Source: Leguminivora glycinivorella (lineage: Eukaryota; Arthropoda; Insecta; Lepidoptera; Tortricidae). Taken from it: a DNA stretch of 64,000 nt. The stretch is from positions 19,896,956 through 19,960,955 of the forward strand of contig NC_062973.1 of NCBI RefSeq assembly GCF_023078275.1, in the 5' to 3' direction. Position numbers and translations under genes: made by a program. Shown in pieces: positions 34,381 to 43,905 of the stretch. The notes beneath the pieces are model-generated. The model worked only from the letters and a program-made list of their open reading frames with translations, searched no databases and was not told where the DNA came from. Numbering within the stretch: the stretch's first letter is position 1; every line of letters begins with the position of its first letter.

Positions 34381-35684
34381 GGCACAAGGGGCAGTTTTGA
34401 ACGGCGGCCCGCGCCGCTCGCCAGTCAGCCGTTGCCGCTCAGCGCGTCGAAACGTGTTTTCGCGGTCCCTAAGTAAAAATTTTACGTGTTTCTGATCGAG
34501 TGGTGCCGCAAATTTAAAGAGTTTAATGGATGAGCATTATCAAAAGCAGTAAGTATATCTATTCAGTTATCAAGTTGGCTTATTATTTAGAACTAAAACT
34601 TCATAGTATATTTTTAATAAATATTTTATTTTAATTTGTCGAATGGGGTACTTTGGTTGGGGCACTTTTGAACGTATCAAAGTGCCCCTTTAGTGTACCT
34701 AAGTGCCCCTGTCAGTTTTTCGATAAAAAATATTCAAAAAAAGTATTTTTGTTTTAGAAAATGGTGCGAACTTACAAACCAAAGACCGACAGAAACAAAA
34801 TCGACGAAATGATTATAAAAACAGCTATTTCCGAAGTTGCATCAAAAACCTTATCACTGAGAGCTGATCAAATAAATACAACATTGCAGTATCAACTCTA
34901 CAATACCGAATTGAAAAAATTAAGAACGGTGTAGAAAATCCAGCGCTATCGCGTGGGGAGTATGCGTCCAAATATACAGTTGCGCAAGTGTTCAACATCG
35001 AACAAGAACAAAAACTGTCTGAATATTTAATTAAATGCAGCAAGATGCATTACGGTCTAACATTAAAGCAGACAATGGTTTTGGCCTATGAATATGCTGA
35101 ACATTTACAGTGTAAATATCCTCAGTCCTGGAAAACTAATGGTTTTGCTGGTAAAGACTGGGTGCTGGGATTTAGAAAGAGAAACAAAAGTATTAGTTTG
35201 AGAAAACCTGAAAATACAAGTGCAGCTAGAAGTTTCGCATTCAACAAAACTGCTGTTACCGAGTTTTTTGACAATTATTACTGGTAGGTACGTAGGTATC
35301 AAGAGCACCACACTTAATTAACCATTAATAAACTTTTTGTAATGTTTAAAAGGCTTATCATTGGTCAGCTAAGTGTGTTGTTCTGAAACGCATGCTGTTA
35401 GGGGCAGTTTGATACATGTATCAAAGTGCCCTAAATTGATGTATCAAAGTGTCCCATACTAGATATCAAAGTGCCCTGCAGGTGGGGCAGAATTACACAA
35501 ATACCATTTTTTGTTTAAATCAATATATTTCTGACTCTGGGTATAAATTTAACAAGAAAACGTAAATTTTGTATACCTTAATAGATATGCTGTCAACTAG
35601 GTACAAAAAAAATGTATTTGAAGATCATTTTGGGCTCTAAAATCAATTTTGAAAAAAGGTGTACGTATCTGCCCCGCTTCCCCC
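34381..35684 (+). mobile_element. pogo/Tigger-like DNA transposon remnant (~1.3 kb)
   Basis: The left end GGCACAAGGGGCAGTTTTGA and the right end CTGCCCCGCTTCCCCC are imperfect inverted repeats. TA lies directly outside each (34379-34380 and 35685-35686), as expected for the Tc1/mariner superfamily. Repeated AAAGTGCCCC-type motifs occur near both ends (34678-34710 and 35425-35480). Between them is a leader, a likely intron and the 5' half of a transposase gene. The catalytic half is gone, so the element is non-autonomous. Confidence 0.7.
34761..35287 (+). pseudogene. Broken pogo/Tigger-like transposase, DNA-binding half only
   Basis: The start MVRTYKPKTDR follows an acceptor TTTTGTTTTAG (AG at 34755-34756); a donor GCA|GTAAGTAT at about 34548 would remove a 209-base leader intron. 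The first 57 codons (helix-turn-helix of the psq type, basic start) end at a TAG at 34932-34934. The remainder continues in another frame from about 34907, so there is a one-base shift between about 34890 and 34910. The second part has the CENP-B-type DNA-binding signature: KYTVAQVFN, then WVLGFRKRNKSISLRKPE and FNKTAVTEFFDNY. It stops at 35285-35287, at a possible donor CTG|GTAGGT. The DDE catalytic domain that should follow is absent. Not able to transpose. Confidence 0.82.
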
Positions 35685-35953
35685 TAATCTTTTGAGAAAT
35701 AAATATCTAAAACCAAAACCATAAAAAAACCCCGAACGGAGAATTTAAATCGGTACTAGTTACAAAAATTCCACCAGCAAATGTATCGTACCTACAACGT
35801 TTTACCCTTAATATATTGCTCTTATTTTTTTGACACAGTTGCTTGATGTGCTAATTATCGCACTAAAGTAGTAAAATAGCGCCATGTGTACTATAAATGG
35901 CTTCTTAGCAGACCTATTATTTAACAACATCAGATATTATATAACGTCTATGT

Positions 35954-36938
35954 TAGGGTGTTTCATATTTGTATGGGAAAAATAAAATTGTGATATTTTT
36001 TCTGCCTTCGCTCGGCTTCCCGTTCTAGCTTATCTTAAACGCCTATATACCAAATTTCAAGTGATTTGGACCTTGTTTAGAGGTCGCGCTTGATGAACAG
36101 TTTCAAAGAAAGTCACTAAAAATTAATGTTACTCAATTTTATTACTAAAGAGTAGTTGTAAATTATTTTAAAGTAGAAGTAAGCTTATTAAACTTAAAAT
36201 ACAACAGTTGTAACATCCATTCTTTACAAAAGAAAGTCATCATCATCATAATTTAGCTTACAAATATAAGCCGCAACCTTATCTTCTGTTCGCTTAAGTA
36301 GTAGGTAAGTAGCAAGCAACGCATTTTCTGTGATGTTCGACGCCTTTTAGCAAGAACTGTTTTGCTCTTCATATTTGACTGGAGCGTTAATTTTTATTAT
36401 TAAATACATTCTCCTTTTTGCGGTATCATAGACTATTCTCAGATTATCGACCAAGTCTCTGGTGTTAGGGCTACAATAATCGCTAACATCCTGGACATTA
36501 AATAGTTCGAAGACAAAAATTAAAAAAGTAAGTATGAGTCTATATCCCGGTAAATATACTTAAGTCAAAGAACGATCTTGTTTTCTTCTTTGTCGTCACA
36601 CTCTTGGCAGAGTGGCAGTCGTCACATCAGGGGTAGCAAGCTTAACAATGCATCGACATTATTAAAATACTCATTTTTAAAAAAGAACTTGCTTTAATAT
36701 AAAAACTACTCATTAAAATCACTTTTAAACCACCTCCTACAAAAAGTTACATAAGTTTTGTTTCTAGCCTCTCCTGCGCCCATACTAACTTCTTCAGACA
36801 AAAGTTGCCACAGAGCGCGACCTCTAAATATTGTCCGATTTCCCTGGTTTTTGGTATATGGGCTCTGTATAGGTATAGAACAAAGAAGAAAAGCGAAGTC
36901 AAAGATAAATCAAAATTTTGGAAAAATGAAACACCCTA
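35954..36938. mobile_element. hAT-type non-autonomous element, 985 bp, exact 8-bp target duplication
   Basis: The element starts TAGGGTGTTTCAT and ends ATGAAACACCCTA. GTCTATGT stands directly outside on both sides (35946-35953 and 36939-36946). An 8-bp duplication with T/CAGGG-type ends is the signature of hAT transposons. The diverged inverted arms extend about 150 bases inward, sharing TATATACCAAA and TTTAGAGGTCGCGCT. No transposase frame. An inner segment around 36590-36640 (CACTCTTGGCAGAGTGGCAG) looks like a further insertion. Confidence 0.82.
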
Positions 36939-36946
36939 GTCTATGT

Positions 36947-37967
36947 GACTCCAATTTTAATTCCGGTTATCATTTTCGTGACATACCTACATAGTTTTAG
37001 TGCGTGTATGTACCAATAAGCAGAAGCGGTATAAATCCACGAAGAATTAATAATGACAAGTTAACTAGTTGGATTATCAGTGAACTGAATCGAACTTGAT
37101 TTTGTGTTCGTTCAAACGTTTCATCTTGGGAAATTAGAGTATAACAGTTATAGTTCTTACACATTTCAGCTCCAATAATTTTTTGAGTAATTTGGGCGTA
37201 CCTAAAGCAAAAAAAATTAAGACTACCCAAAAGTAATAATTTCATTTGAACCTTCAGTGTTCAAACGCACTACGTTATAGAATGTGTGTCAAATGATTTT
37301 TGTGATATGAATAACCATAATAGCTTTCTGTAAACAAGGAGACTGGATTACGGCCAATTGCCCGCATGCCTTGACCAGACGCTTGATGAGCGTCAAATTA
37401 TAGCAGATTTCACCACGAATTGCTAACTCGTGACAATTTTAGCACGAAACAAAACAAATGAAATACCAAAGAATTACCTCAGGTAGTAAAATAAAACAAT
37501 TACCTGCACAAAACTATGAATTACTTTTTCTAGTAAAACGAACATCATAAATCGTAGTGGAGAGTGATTGTCCGTGGTCTTAGACGTGAAACGCGCACAA
37601 AAGCAGAAGATCTGAGAAATTACCATTTGAAGATAACAATGGATTATACGCTTTCACTAATACAATAGAAAACGTGCCATTTTCAATTATGAGAGAGATG
37701 CAGTTGTGATTAATGATAATCGGATTTACGTTATTATCTTTTTTTTTGATAATTTATAACAGGCTCAGCTACCTGAAGAGAAATACGTACACACCAAAGT
37801 TGTGTCAAACTTGTTTGGGTGATACGGAATCTAATCAGTTTGCTAATAAGTCGATAAGCCTATGTAACGATTGGGTAGCTTTATAATTGCAATTAAATAG
37901 CATTTGCGTTATCACGTACGAGATAAGTTGATGTAATCGTCGTACCATTAGCAATGTTGTGCATTAC
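36947..37967. other. Gene-free; intron side of the exon at 37.97-38.13 kb
   Basis: A+T-rich. If the minus-strand exon beyond is real, this is the start of its first intron. No acceptor or further exon could be identified. Confidence 0.4.
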
Positions 37968-38125
37968 CCGCGCTCGAAGGGGTTGTTCCTGTCCCTTCCG
38001 CAGAGGCAGACGATGGTCTTGTCCGTGGACAGGACGATCAGGGAGTTGTGCTCCAGGATCACGCCGACCTCACAGTTTTCCTCTTTACACTTCATCGCCT
38101 CGACGGCGATAGGAGCGAAGAGCAT
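37968..38125 (-). CDS. First coding exon of an unrecognised protein
   Basis: The ATG (38123-38125, context TTTTCGATGC) opens 52 codons plus two bases ending at a donor GCGG|GTAATG (GT at 37966-37967). The peptide starts MLFAPIAVEAMKCKEENCEV and continues GVILEHNSLIVLSTDKTIVC, then LCGRDRNNPFER. Codon third positions are mostly G or C (CTG, ATC, GTC, AAG, AAC), a sharp contrast with the surrounding DNA. Four cysteines fall in two pairs (13/18 and 40/42). No signal peptide or membrane segment is seen. The upstream leader frame stays open but has no earlier ATG. The phase (two bases over) rules out direct splicing to the terminal exon at 28.4 kb, so this is a different gene whose remaining exons lie to the left, unseen, or outside. 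Family unknown. Confidence 0.7.
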
Positions 38126-38345
38126 CGAAAAGCGTTTAGAGTTTGACACAGACACTTCACACGAGCGGGCGGTTTCGGCGACTGGCGGCTGACGACGCGG
38201 CAGCGCGCCAACAATTTGGCGCGGCGCAGACCGCCGCCTCCGCCACTCTCGATACACACGACCGAGCCAACGTTGACTATTTGACTGCCGGAGCGACCGG
38301 CCACCGCTTCGCGGCGGTGGGTGGTGACTGCGACTGAACGCACCT
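38126..38345 (-). promoter_or_regulatory. CpG-rich 5' leader/promoter of the 38-kb exon
   Basis: About 220 bases of very G+C- and CpG-rich sequence. In sense orientation GTTCAGTCGC near 38330 is an initiator match (TCAGT). No TATA box, and no DPE at +28 from that site. GGTCGTG lies at about 38258-38264 in sense orientation. Confidence 0.45.
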
Positions 38346-40740
38346 CTCCCGTTAACTCATTGCTATGTTATGGGGACTCGACCCCGCACTGCGGAAGCCC
38401 TCTTTGATCAACTAACGCATTACGGTATTTCGCTAAACACCTATCACCGCTTTCGCGCCGTCTATCATCGACATGGTAAATTAGAAAATTTCAGTTCAAT
38501 GGATTCTTTTGTTTCCATGTCGAGCTAGTCTTGCAAATCACTCGAACACCGTGCAAAAGTCAACAAATTGGCACATCACAACTTAACGTGCATCACAAAT
38601 TTCAGGCCATTGTTTTTAGAGAGAGGAACGTATTTCAAAGACAACTTGTCTCGAAGGCGGCTTTGTTATTCAGTCGCCGTGGGTTAACTGAAAACAGAGT
38701 GCAGCGGATGTCGGCCCGTGCGCATTCATACATAGCAAATCATAAGTCTGGAGACAATCGAACAATCATTGTATGTGTTAATATACCGCGGAATTTTATT
38801 AACAAAAGAATCATCAAATAGCGTTACGATTGTAAGTGTGGCAATGTGTCTTTAAAATACCAAAAGGTTGTTGAATTGAGCCAAATGGTTGGTATCAGGA
38901 CAGGATGCATTGAATAAAGTACATAGAAATATTAGGAAGCAAGGATGGATACCAGGAACATAACATAACTAAAGGCATTATCTAAAATATATCAGATCTC
39001 CGGCATCGAAAGCTAGCGAACAACATCGGTCGACGAGGCATTGACGTCAGGTTTACATAGAATCGCCATTATGCAACAAACAATGCTACAGTTACTTTAT
39101 TATCCCCAGATTAGATAAACCCATAATGACTAAAATAGTTCCATGTTCTGAAAGTGGATGATTACTTGTAACTAACATTGCCTGTAAGAGTACAAAAATA
39201 CTAACGCCTATATTACATGTAATACTGGACCAAGTACATCATTTACCTTTCTTACAGAATAAGAAAACAAGAGATAACAAAGAGGTCTGGGAAAATAAAG
39301 GAATACGTAGTTCTTAGTCAAATCAGGTAGTTGACTCGGACATGACAAAGACTCTCAGTCATAAACATGACGGTGAAACAAATTATTTTCTTTACGTGAA
39401 ACAGGGTATTGTCCTACGAGTTCCTTGATCTTAAGACCCTAAATCCGTTAGATATTTGCCGGCTGCATCTCGTCTATATTTATCATTGTGCGCTTCGAAT
39501 GCTGCAGTGTTGCTAATAATATAACCTTTAACGGTCGACCATAGAGAATATCATCCACACATGACCGAGCGGTGATCCAGCTCGTGAACTCAAATATATG
39601 TATACTTATGTTAATCACGTTATTACAACGGCAAAAGATACAGAATAGCGCAGGGAGTTTTAAATGGAGCGTGCCTGTATTATGAATGCCAATCGAACGC
39701 CCTCCGTACCATGGTCTATTGTGGACCGTGAGAACTACAGGTGTGCTGCTGCCAGTCATGGTCCGGCGATGTCATCTGACATCCATGTCATTAATACCAA
39801 TTATATCCCACGAACTACTATTCACCTAATGTTTCACACTTCAAACTGACAAGGTAATGATAGCATTATCCTCCCTTGTCATTTTCTCTCCTGACAAAGC
39901 CCGTGGTCAATTTTATGTAGGTCCTTCAAAGTTATTTTAGTTGTGTTATGAGTCAGCTCAAGTTGAAGTAACGAAACCACTTACTTTCTACCTCAGTCCA
40001 GTGCACGCAATGTAATCGATACTGGTTCTATATTTAAACGAAGTATATTTACCACGGTTGCAACAAATCTCGGTGTTTTTCACGACCTTTTACTTGCACG
40101 TAAATGACCGACAATTCTGTTCTTACAAGTTTTTGCCGTTTTTTCAACATCCTGTAATTTTGTTGTTTTTGCTAAGTAGCATGACACGAAGAAGTATGTG
40201 TTTCGTAAAATTTTGTTGTTGTTTAGTGTTGGCAAAGGAATTGGAAAGTTTCAAACGTTGTATAGGGTCCCAGTACAAAGTTCGGGTTAAATTAATATGA
40301 GGACGCAGTACGCGGTCTTAACTGAGAAACTTTGATATCATATATGTCGGCATCATGGTCATTGATAATTTCAACTACCGTAACGTTATTATGACCCGGT
40401 GTCTACTTTAAATAAGAGGCCTTGTTCCTAACGACAAGCGTTTTTTTTTGCAAAACGTAACATTTCTTTCAAAATTCTAAAGAAAATGTAAATAATTATT
40501 ACAAACTGATAATTTACCAATAATAACATATCTCAATCTAGCAAGTAACGGTTAATGTTCTAGAATATCTTTTATGTTAAAAAAAAAAGTTTTTTGGGAA
40601 GACGTCTTCTGCAGTGGGATAACTCGTTTCGTGACCCCCTGTAATTAATGATTTATCATACATACATACCGGATATCCCTTTCTGAACATAGTTTTTTTT
40701 TAAACACCTAAAATTTGAATTGACGTACTTGCCGACGCGG
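38346..40740. other. Gene-free stretch between divergent genes
   Basis: About 2.4 kb between the minus-strand 38-kb gene and the plus-strand 40.7-kb unit. Frames at 38531-38821, 39448-39759 and 39664-39849 lack domain, splice or codon support. No repeat is recognised. Confidence 0.4.
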
Positions 40741-40746
40741 GCCCGC

Positions 40747-40780
40747 TCAGTCTGCGCCGAGCGCTCGTTAACAACGGACC
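40747..40780 (+). promoter_or_regulatory. Core promoter: initiator TCAGTC plus DPE GGACC at +28
   Basis: TCAGTC (40747-40752) matches the arthropod initiator TCAKTY exactly. Taking its A (40749) as +1, positions +28 to +32 (40776-40780) read GGACC, an exact match to the downstream promoter element RGWYV. The exact spacing is what the TATA-less DPE class requires. The block is G+C-rich in A+T-rich DNA. Confidence 0.65.
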
Positions 40781-40857
40781 TGCGTTTGATCGTCCGGCGT
40801 GCCTTGCTTTCGTAAGCAAGAGGAGCTATATATTGCGACTAAACAAATTTTGAACCT
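40749..40857 (+). other. Leader exon of the 40.7-kb unit
   Basis: Runs from the initiator to a donor GAACCT|GTAAGTAC (GT at 40858-40859); an alternative donor TTC|GTAAGC lies at 40812. The intron to 41105 (248 bases) ends TTCTTTCTTTTTAG. No ATG in good context lies within this exon. Confidence 0.55.
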
Positions 40858-41132
40858 GTAAGTACATTTTTACACCTTATGCAACTTTAATAATAGACTC
40901 TTTCATTTTCAAAGGTTATGTTGAGTGTTTAATGGTATGGCGCCTAGAGCGGCCACTCCACTCGCTCTACCCTAGATCCGGCCGGCATGTTTGGGCTCAT
41001 AAGATTTTATGCTAACTACTATACCATCGAACTATATGCTCCACTTCTTATTTACGCATCAGGATCAGAAAATCTAGTAGTTATTCCATATTTCTTTCTT
41101 TTTAGGTCATTTTCTACAAATATACCGTGAAA

Positions 41133-41218
41133 ATGGGCAAGAAAAATAAAAATCAACATTATGGAAAAGTAAGAAGAAAATATTACCCGTTTATAAAAAA
41201 GAAGCAACTAGATGAAAC
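41133..41218 (+). CDS. Small lysine-rich first coding exon
   Basis: After the acceptor at 41104-41105 come 27 bases of leader and ATG (context GAAAATGG). The exon gives 28 codons plus two bases up to the donor AAAC|GTAAGT. The peptide is strongly basic: MGKKNKNQHYGKVRRKYYPF, then IKKKQLDE, as in a nuclear or nucleolar targeting segment. Its companion at 55551-55651 has the same layout (promoter, leader exon, short intron, basic first coding exon ending in the same phase). Exons further downstream were not found with a compatible phase. Family unknown; host gene or mobile-element gene both possible. Confidence 0.5.
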
Positions 41219-41375
41219 GTAAGTAATTAAAATTATTATAGTCGTAACTATATTACAAAGTGAGTATAGTGATTAGTGACACATTAACAATCGTCAATCG
41301 TGATACTTGCATTTATATGTTGAGATTACTTTTACTTTATTAATATAGGTACCCTATTTAGTATTTACTACTGCC

Positions 41376-41540
41376 ATGCATCTGAAAGTAAATAAAGAGT
41401 CCCCCATTGAATTAAAAACTATCAAGATCGTTCTTGCCTGCGTGGAAACGCGCGTTCAGTTGCCGATGCTTTCTTACGACAACGGTGCCAACGCCATCAT
41501 GTGGCACGATCTAGTATTGTCAACTGTTACAGTATTTTAA
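41376..41540 (+). CDS. Weak candidate: 54-codon open frame with coding-like composition
   Basis: ATG at 41376 to TAA at 41538-41540. It begins MHLKVNKESPIELK and includes LSYDNGANAIMWHDLVLST. The middle is richer in G+C than its surroundings. An acceptor-like TTAATATAG lies at 41340-41348, but the phase does not match the donor at 41219. A fragment with a vaguely similar end (VIWHKLYVPQ then stop) lies at 56247-56331. May be chance. Confidence 0.2.
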   Translation: MHLKVNKESPIELKTIKIVLACVETRVQLPMLSYDNGANAIMWHDLVLSTVTVF

Positions 41541-42062
41541 ACAGACTTTAAAAAATCTATTGTTTTCTACACTAAAATTATAGTGTAGTGTTTTTGATAT
41601 TTATATATAAATAATACTTACATAGTTATTTAATTGGAAAGTATTTATTTAATCTGCGTTATTTCAATTTTTCTCATCCACTTCCGGAAAGGTTACATGT
41701 TAAATAAACCTAAAGACGAAGGTATTTAGAACCATCGGTTAATTTTTTTAGCTGTCAAAGTGTCAATCGTTCTGGTTGGATATATTTCGTGTTATAAAAT
41801 TTGATTATACGAGGACTTACTTTGTTACTTTAATATTGAGATAGTGTTTTGTGGTGTGTTTGGTGGCGTGCGACAGACTACGCTTACTGCAATAAAGTGG
41901 CTGGATCAAGTCGTTTGCAAAAAACACCGTCGCGCAGTCCTCCGAACGTTTTGCCTTCTGGAGCGTAGGTAGATAAAAATATAAAACAAAAAAACTAATA
42001 TTAGCCTGTTACACAGAATAGAATTTAGATAGAAGAAACAAATTCATATATTTGTATAGGGG
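41541..42062. other. Gene-free stretch with an exon-like block
   Basis: From about 41805 to 41970 one plus frame is open for about 57 codons without ATG (with AIKWLDQVVCKKHRRAVL) and ends near a donor-like GTAG|GTAGAT. GTTATAAAATT at about 41793 is TATA-like. Not enough to call a gene. Confidence 0.3.
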
Positions 42063-42293
42063 CCGAGCGTGTCAAATTTTGTACTGAAGTTGATTCTTGC
42101 CTGTAATTTTAAGTATGTCTCAGGCTCTTGATTGTTCATAATTTTTGTGTTGTTGCAATTGAATATCACGTAACGAGGCATTTTTTATGTTTTGGTTGAC
42201 TTCAACTTACAAAAATTGACGCCCGAAAGCTGCAAGCTGCGAGTAAAGACGGACAACTCAGTGGATTTCACTGAGTTCATTTGACACGCTAAG
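42063..42293. mobile_element. MITE with AGCGTGTCAAAT ends
   Basis: AGCGTGTCAAATTTTGTACT at the left is matched by ATTTGACACGCT at the right. The interior has ACAACTCAGTGGATTTCACT. I recall this end sequence from moth genomes. Confidence 0.6.
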
Positions 42294-43049
42294 TAGATAT
42301 GTTTTCTTGATCTATGGTATATATGACATCTGTGGCCTGTTATGTGTTAAAATATACCTAGGATAAATTTAATATTTAACCTAAAAGATCAAGTATGTAT
42401 GCACGAAACCATGTGTGCAAATAATAGGTGGTGTTATTACGCAAGTATCAATAATGGTCAGTCCGCATTAACACTACTGACGGCGTGGCGGTATAAAACG
42501 TGAATGCTATCTCTTTCGCTTTAACCGCACGTAAGGTAGGTTCGAAGATGATCGCACGCTATGTCTGTACCGCAGGCTACAATCGTTATGCGTCTGATTT
42601 AGCGTGCGTCTGCACACCATGCACGCACCAACGCCGCCGGCGTCGAAATGCGAGCGAGCATTTTTGAAAGCACTCCTAAGGAACAACGCCTGTTAATAAT
42701 GAATTGCGATAAATATAATCCGATGTAGAACGAGCACTTATGATTATATTTTATTGGTAATCTTCAGAAAATTTCCCTAATCCCTTTAAAATATCATATC
42801 TCGTAACATAACTTAACCCTACAATGCATGAATTTTTTTTTTTGGGAAAATAATTTATATGTGATAAATATCGATGTAGGTACATAGGGAAAAATAATAA
42901 AAAAAATAAAAAACCAATACTTTTCACAAAAAAATCAAATTTTAATCTCGTGCCACATGTGGAACGTCATGCATTTAGGTTACTTTGATAAAAAAGTATT
43001 AAAATAAAATAAAATCGAATCTTCGTTTTAAAACAATCAAATTATAGCG
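42294..43049. other. Gene-free stretch
   Basis: A G+C-richer block at about 42470-42690 (with CACGCACCAACGCCGCCGGC) lies in A+T-rich DNA. No gene or repeat is recognised. Confidence 0.35.
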
Positions 43050-43262
43050 TTACTTATGAAATTCCCGGAAACAATTCTTATTCTTGTTTAGGCAGAGTTC
43101 CACCCTGCATTTTTCACAGCCCACAAAGGTTTTTCCATGACAGTCAGGATATTTACAGCGTTGACGTTTATCGTTCCATACCGGAAAATGGTCAATTCCG
43201 TCTATCCTTACATCCTTAGGGGGGAGAATCGCTACATTTGGTTTTTTTTGCTTGTCAGCTAT
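43050..43262 (-). pseudogene. C-terminal fragment of a piggyBac-like transposase
   Basis: The minus frame, ending at TAA 43050-43052, reads RQRCKYPDCHGKTFVGCEKC, then RVELCLNKNKNCFREFHK. The cysteine pattern C-x4-C...C-x2-C...C...C and the ending CFREFH are diagnostic of the zinc-binding C-terminus of piggyBac-family (PGBD4-like) transposases. About 68 residues remain. The catalytic domain is absent: immediately upstream the frame runs into the tail of a LINE, so the apparent start is not real. Dead remnant. Confidence 0.82.
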
Positions 43263-43905
43263 AATCAAAATCAAAATCAAAATAATTTATTCAGCAAATA
43301 GGCCACAGGGGCACTTTTACACGTCACATGTACATAGGTATTTAAAAAAATATTTAAAATTGAGTTGAAATTACAATTGATACTATTATATACTAATTCT
43401 AAGTTCTAACTAAAGTTAACTCTATACAATTAATTAGAGATGTAGAAGGTCTCTAAATGTCGAATTACAACCAAGAACTACACTAAATTTTAATATAAAA
43501 AGTACAAATACAAAAAAAAAAGTCTAAAATTACTTTAGAGGTGCAATTGACTCTAAATGTCACAACTAAAAATAAAATGTATATCTACTTAATCTAATTC
43601 TCCTTAGAGATGTATATGGTCTCCATGAGTCAAAATCATATATTTAAAATATTCACTAAAAGAAAGGAAACAAACGACAACCGAACAAAGTGTCCTAATT
43701 TAATAAAAATTAGAATTAAAGTTACTAAGTTATAACAGCCCCAGTAAGCTTAAACAGACCGGTCTTCACAGACGGCACCCGTTCACGAGTATGACGCGTA
43801 TCTCAGCCATCGCCTCCCTCAACCTTTATTCGGGAAGGTGGCGACCCGATCAACGACGCCACCGCAGCAAAGACTTTTAAGTGTGCATGACATGTTCAAG
43901 CTGCC
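43262..43905 (-). mobile_element. LINE 3' end with (TTTTGA)n tail
   Basis: On the minus strand the element ends TATTTGCTGAATAAATTATT, then (TTTTGA)3 at 43262-43288. Further in are GTGACGTGTAAAAGTGCCCC and, near 43750-43860, GACGCCACCGCAGC-type sequence with GGCGATGGCTGAGATACG. This layout matches a CR1/jockey-type LINE 3' untranslated region that I recall from Lepidoptera. No coding part remains. The 5' border is approximate. Confidence 0.65.

Noticed and set aside
28282..38125. The 38-kb exon as alternative first exon of the 28-kb gene
   Set aside because: Its donor leaves two extra bases whereas the 28-kb terminal exon starts in phase 0, so the join would break the frame.
41376..41540. MHLKVNK frame as the next exon of the 40.7-kb unit
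   Set aside because: No acceptor with a compatible phase could be found; kept only as a weak candidate.
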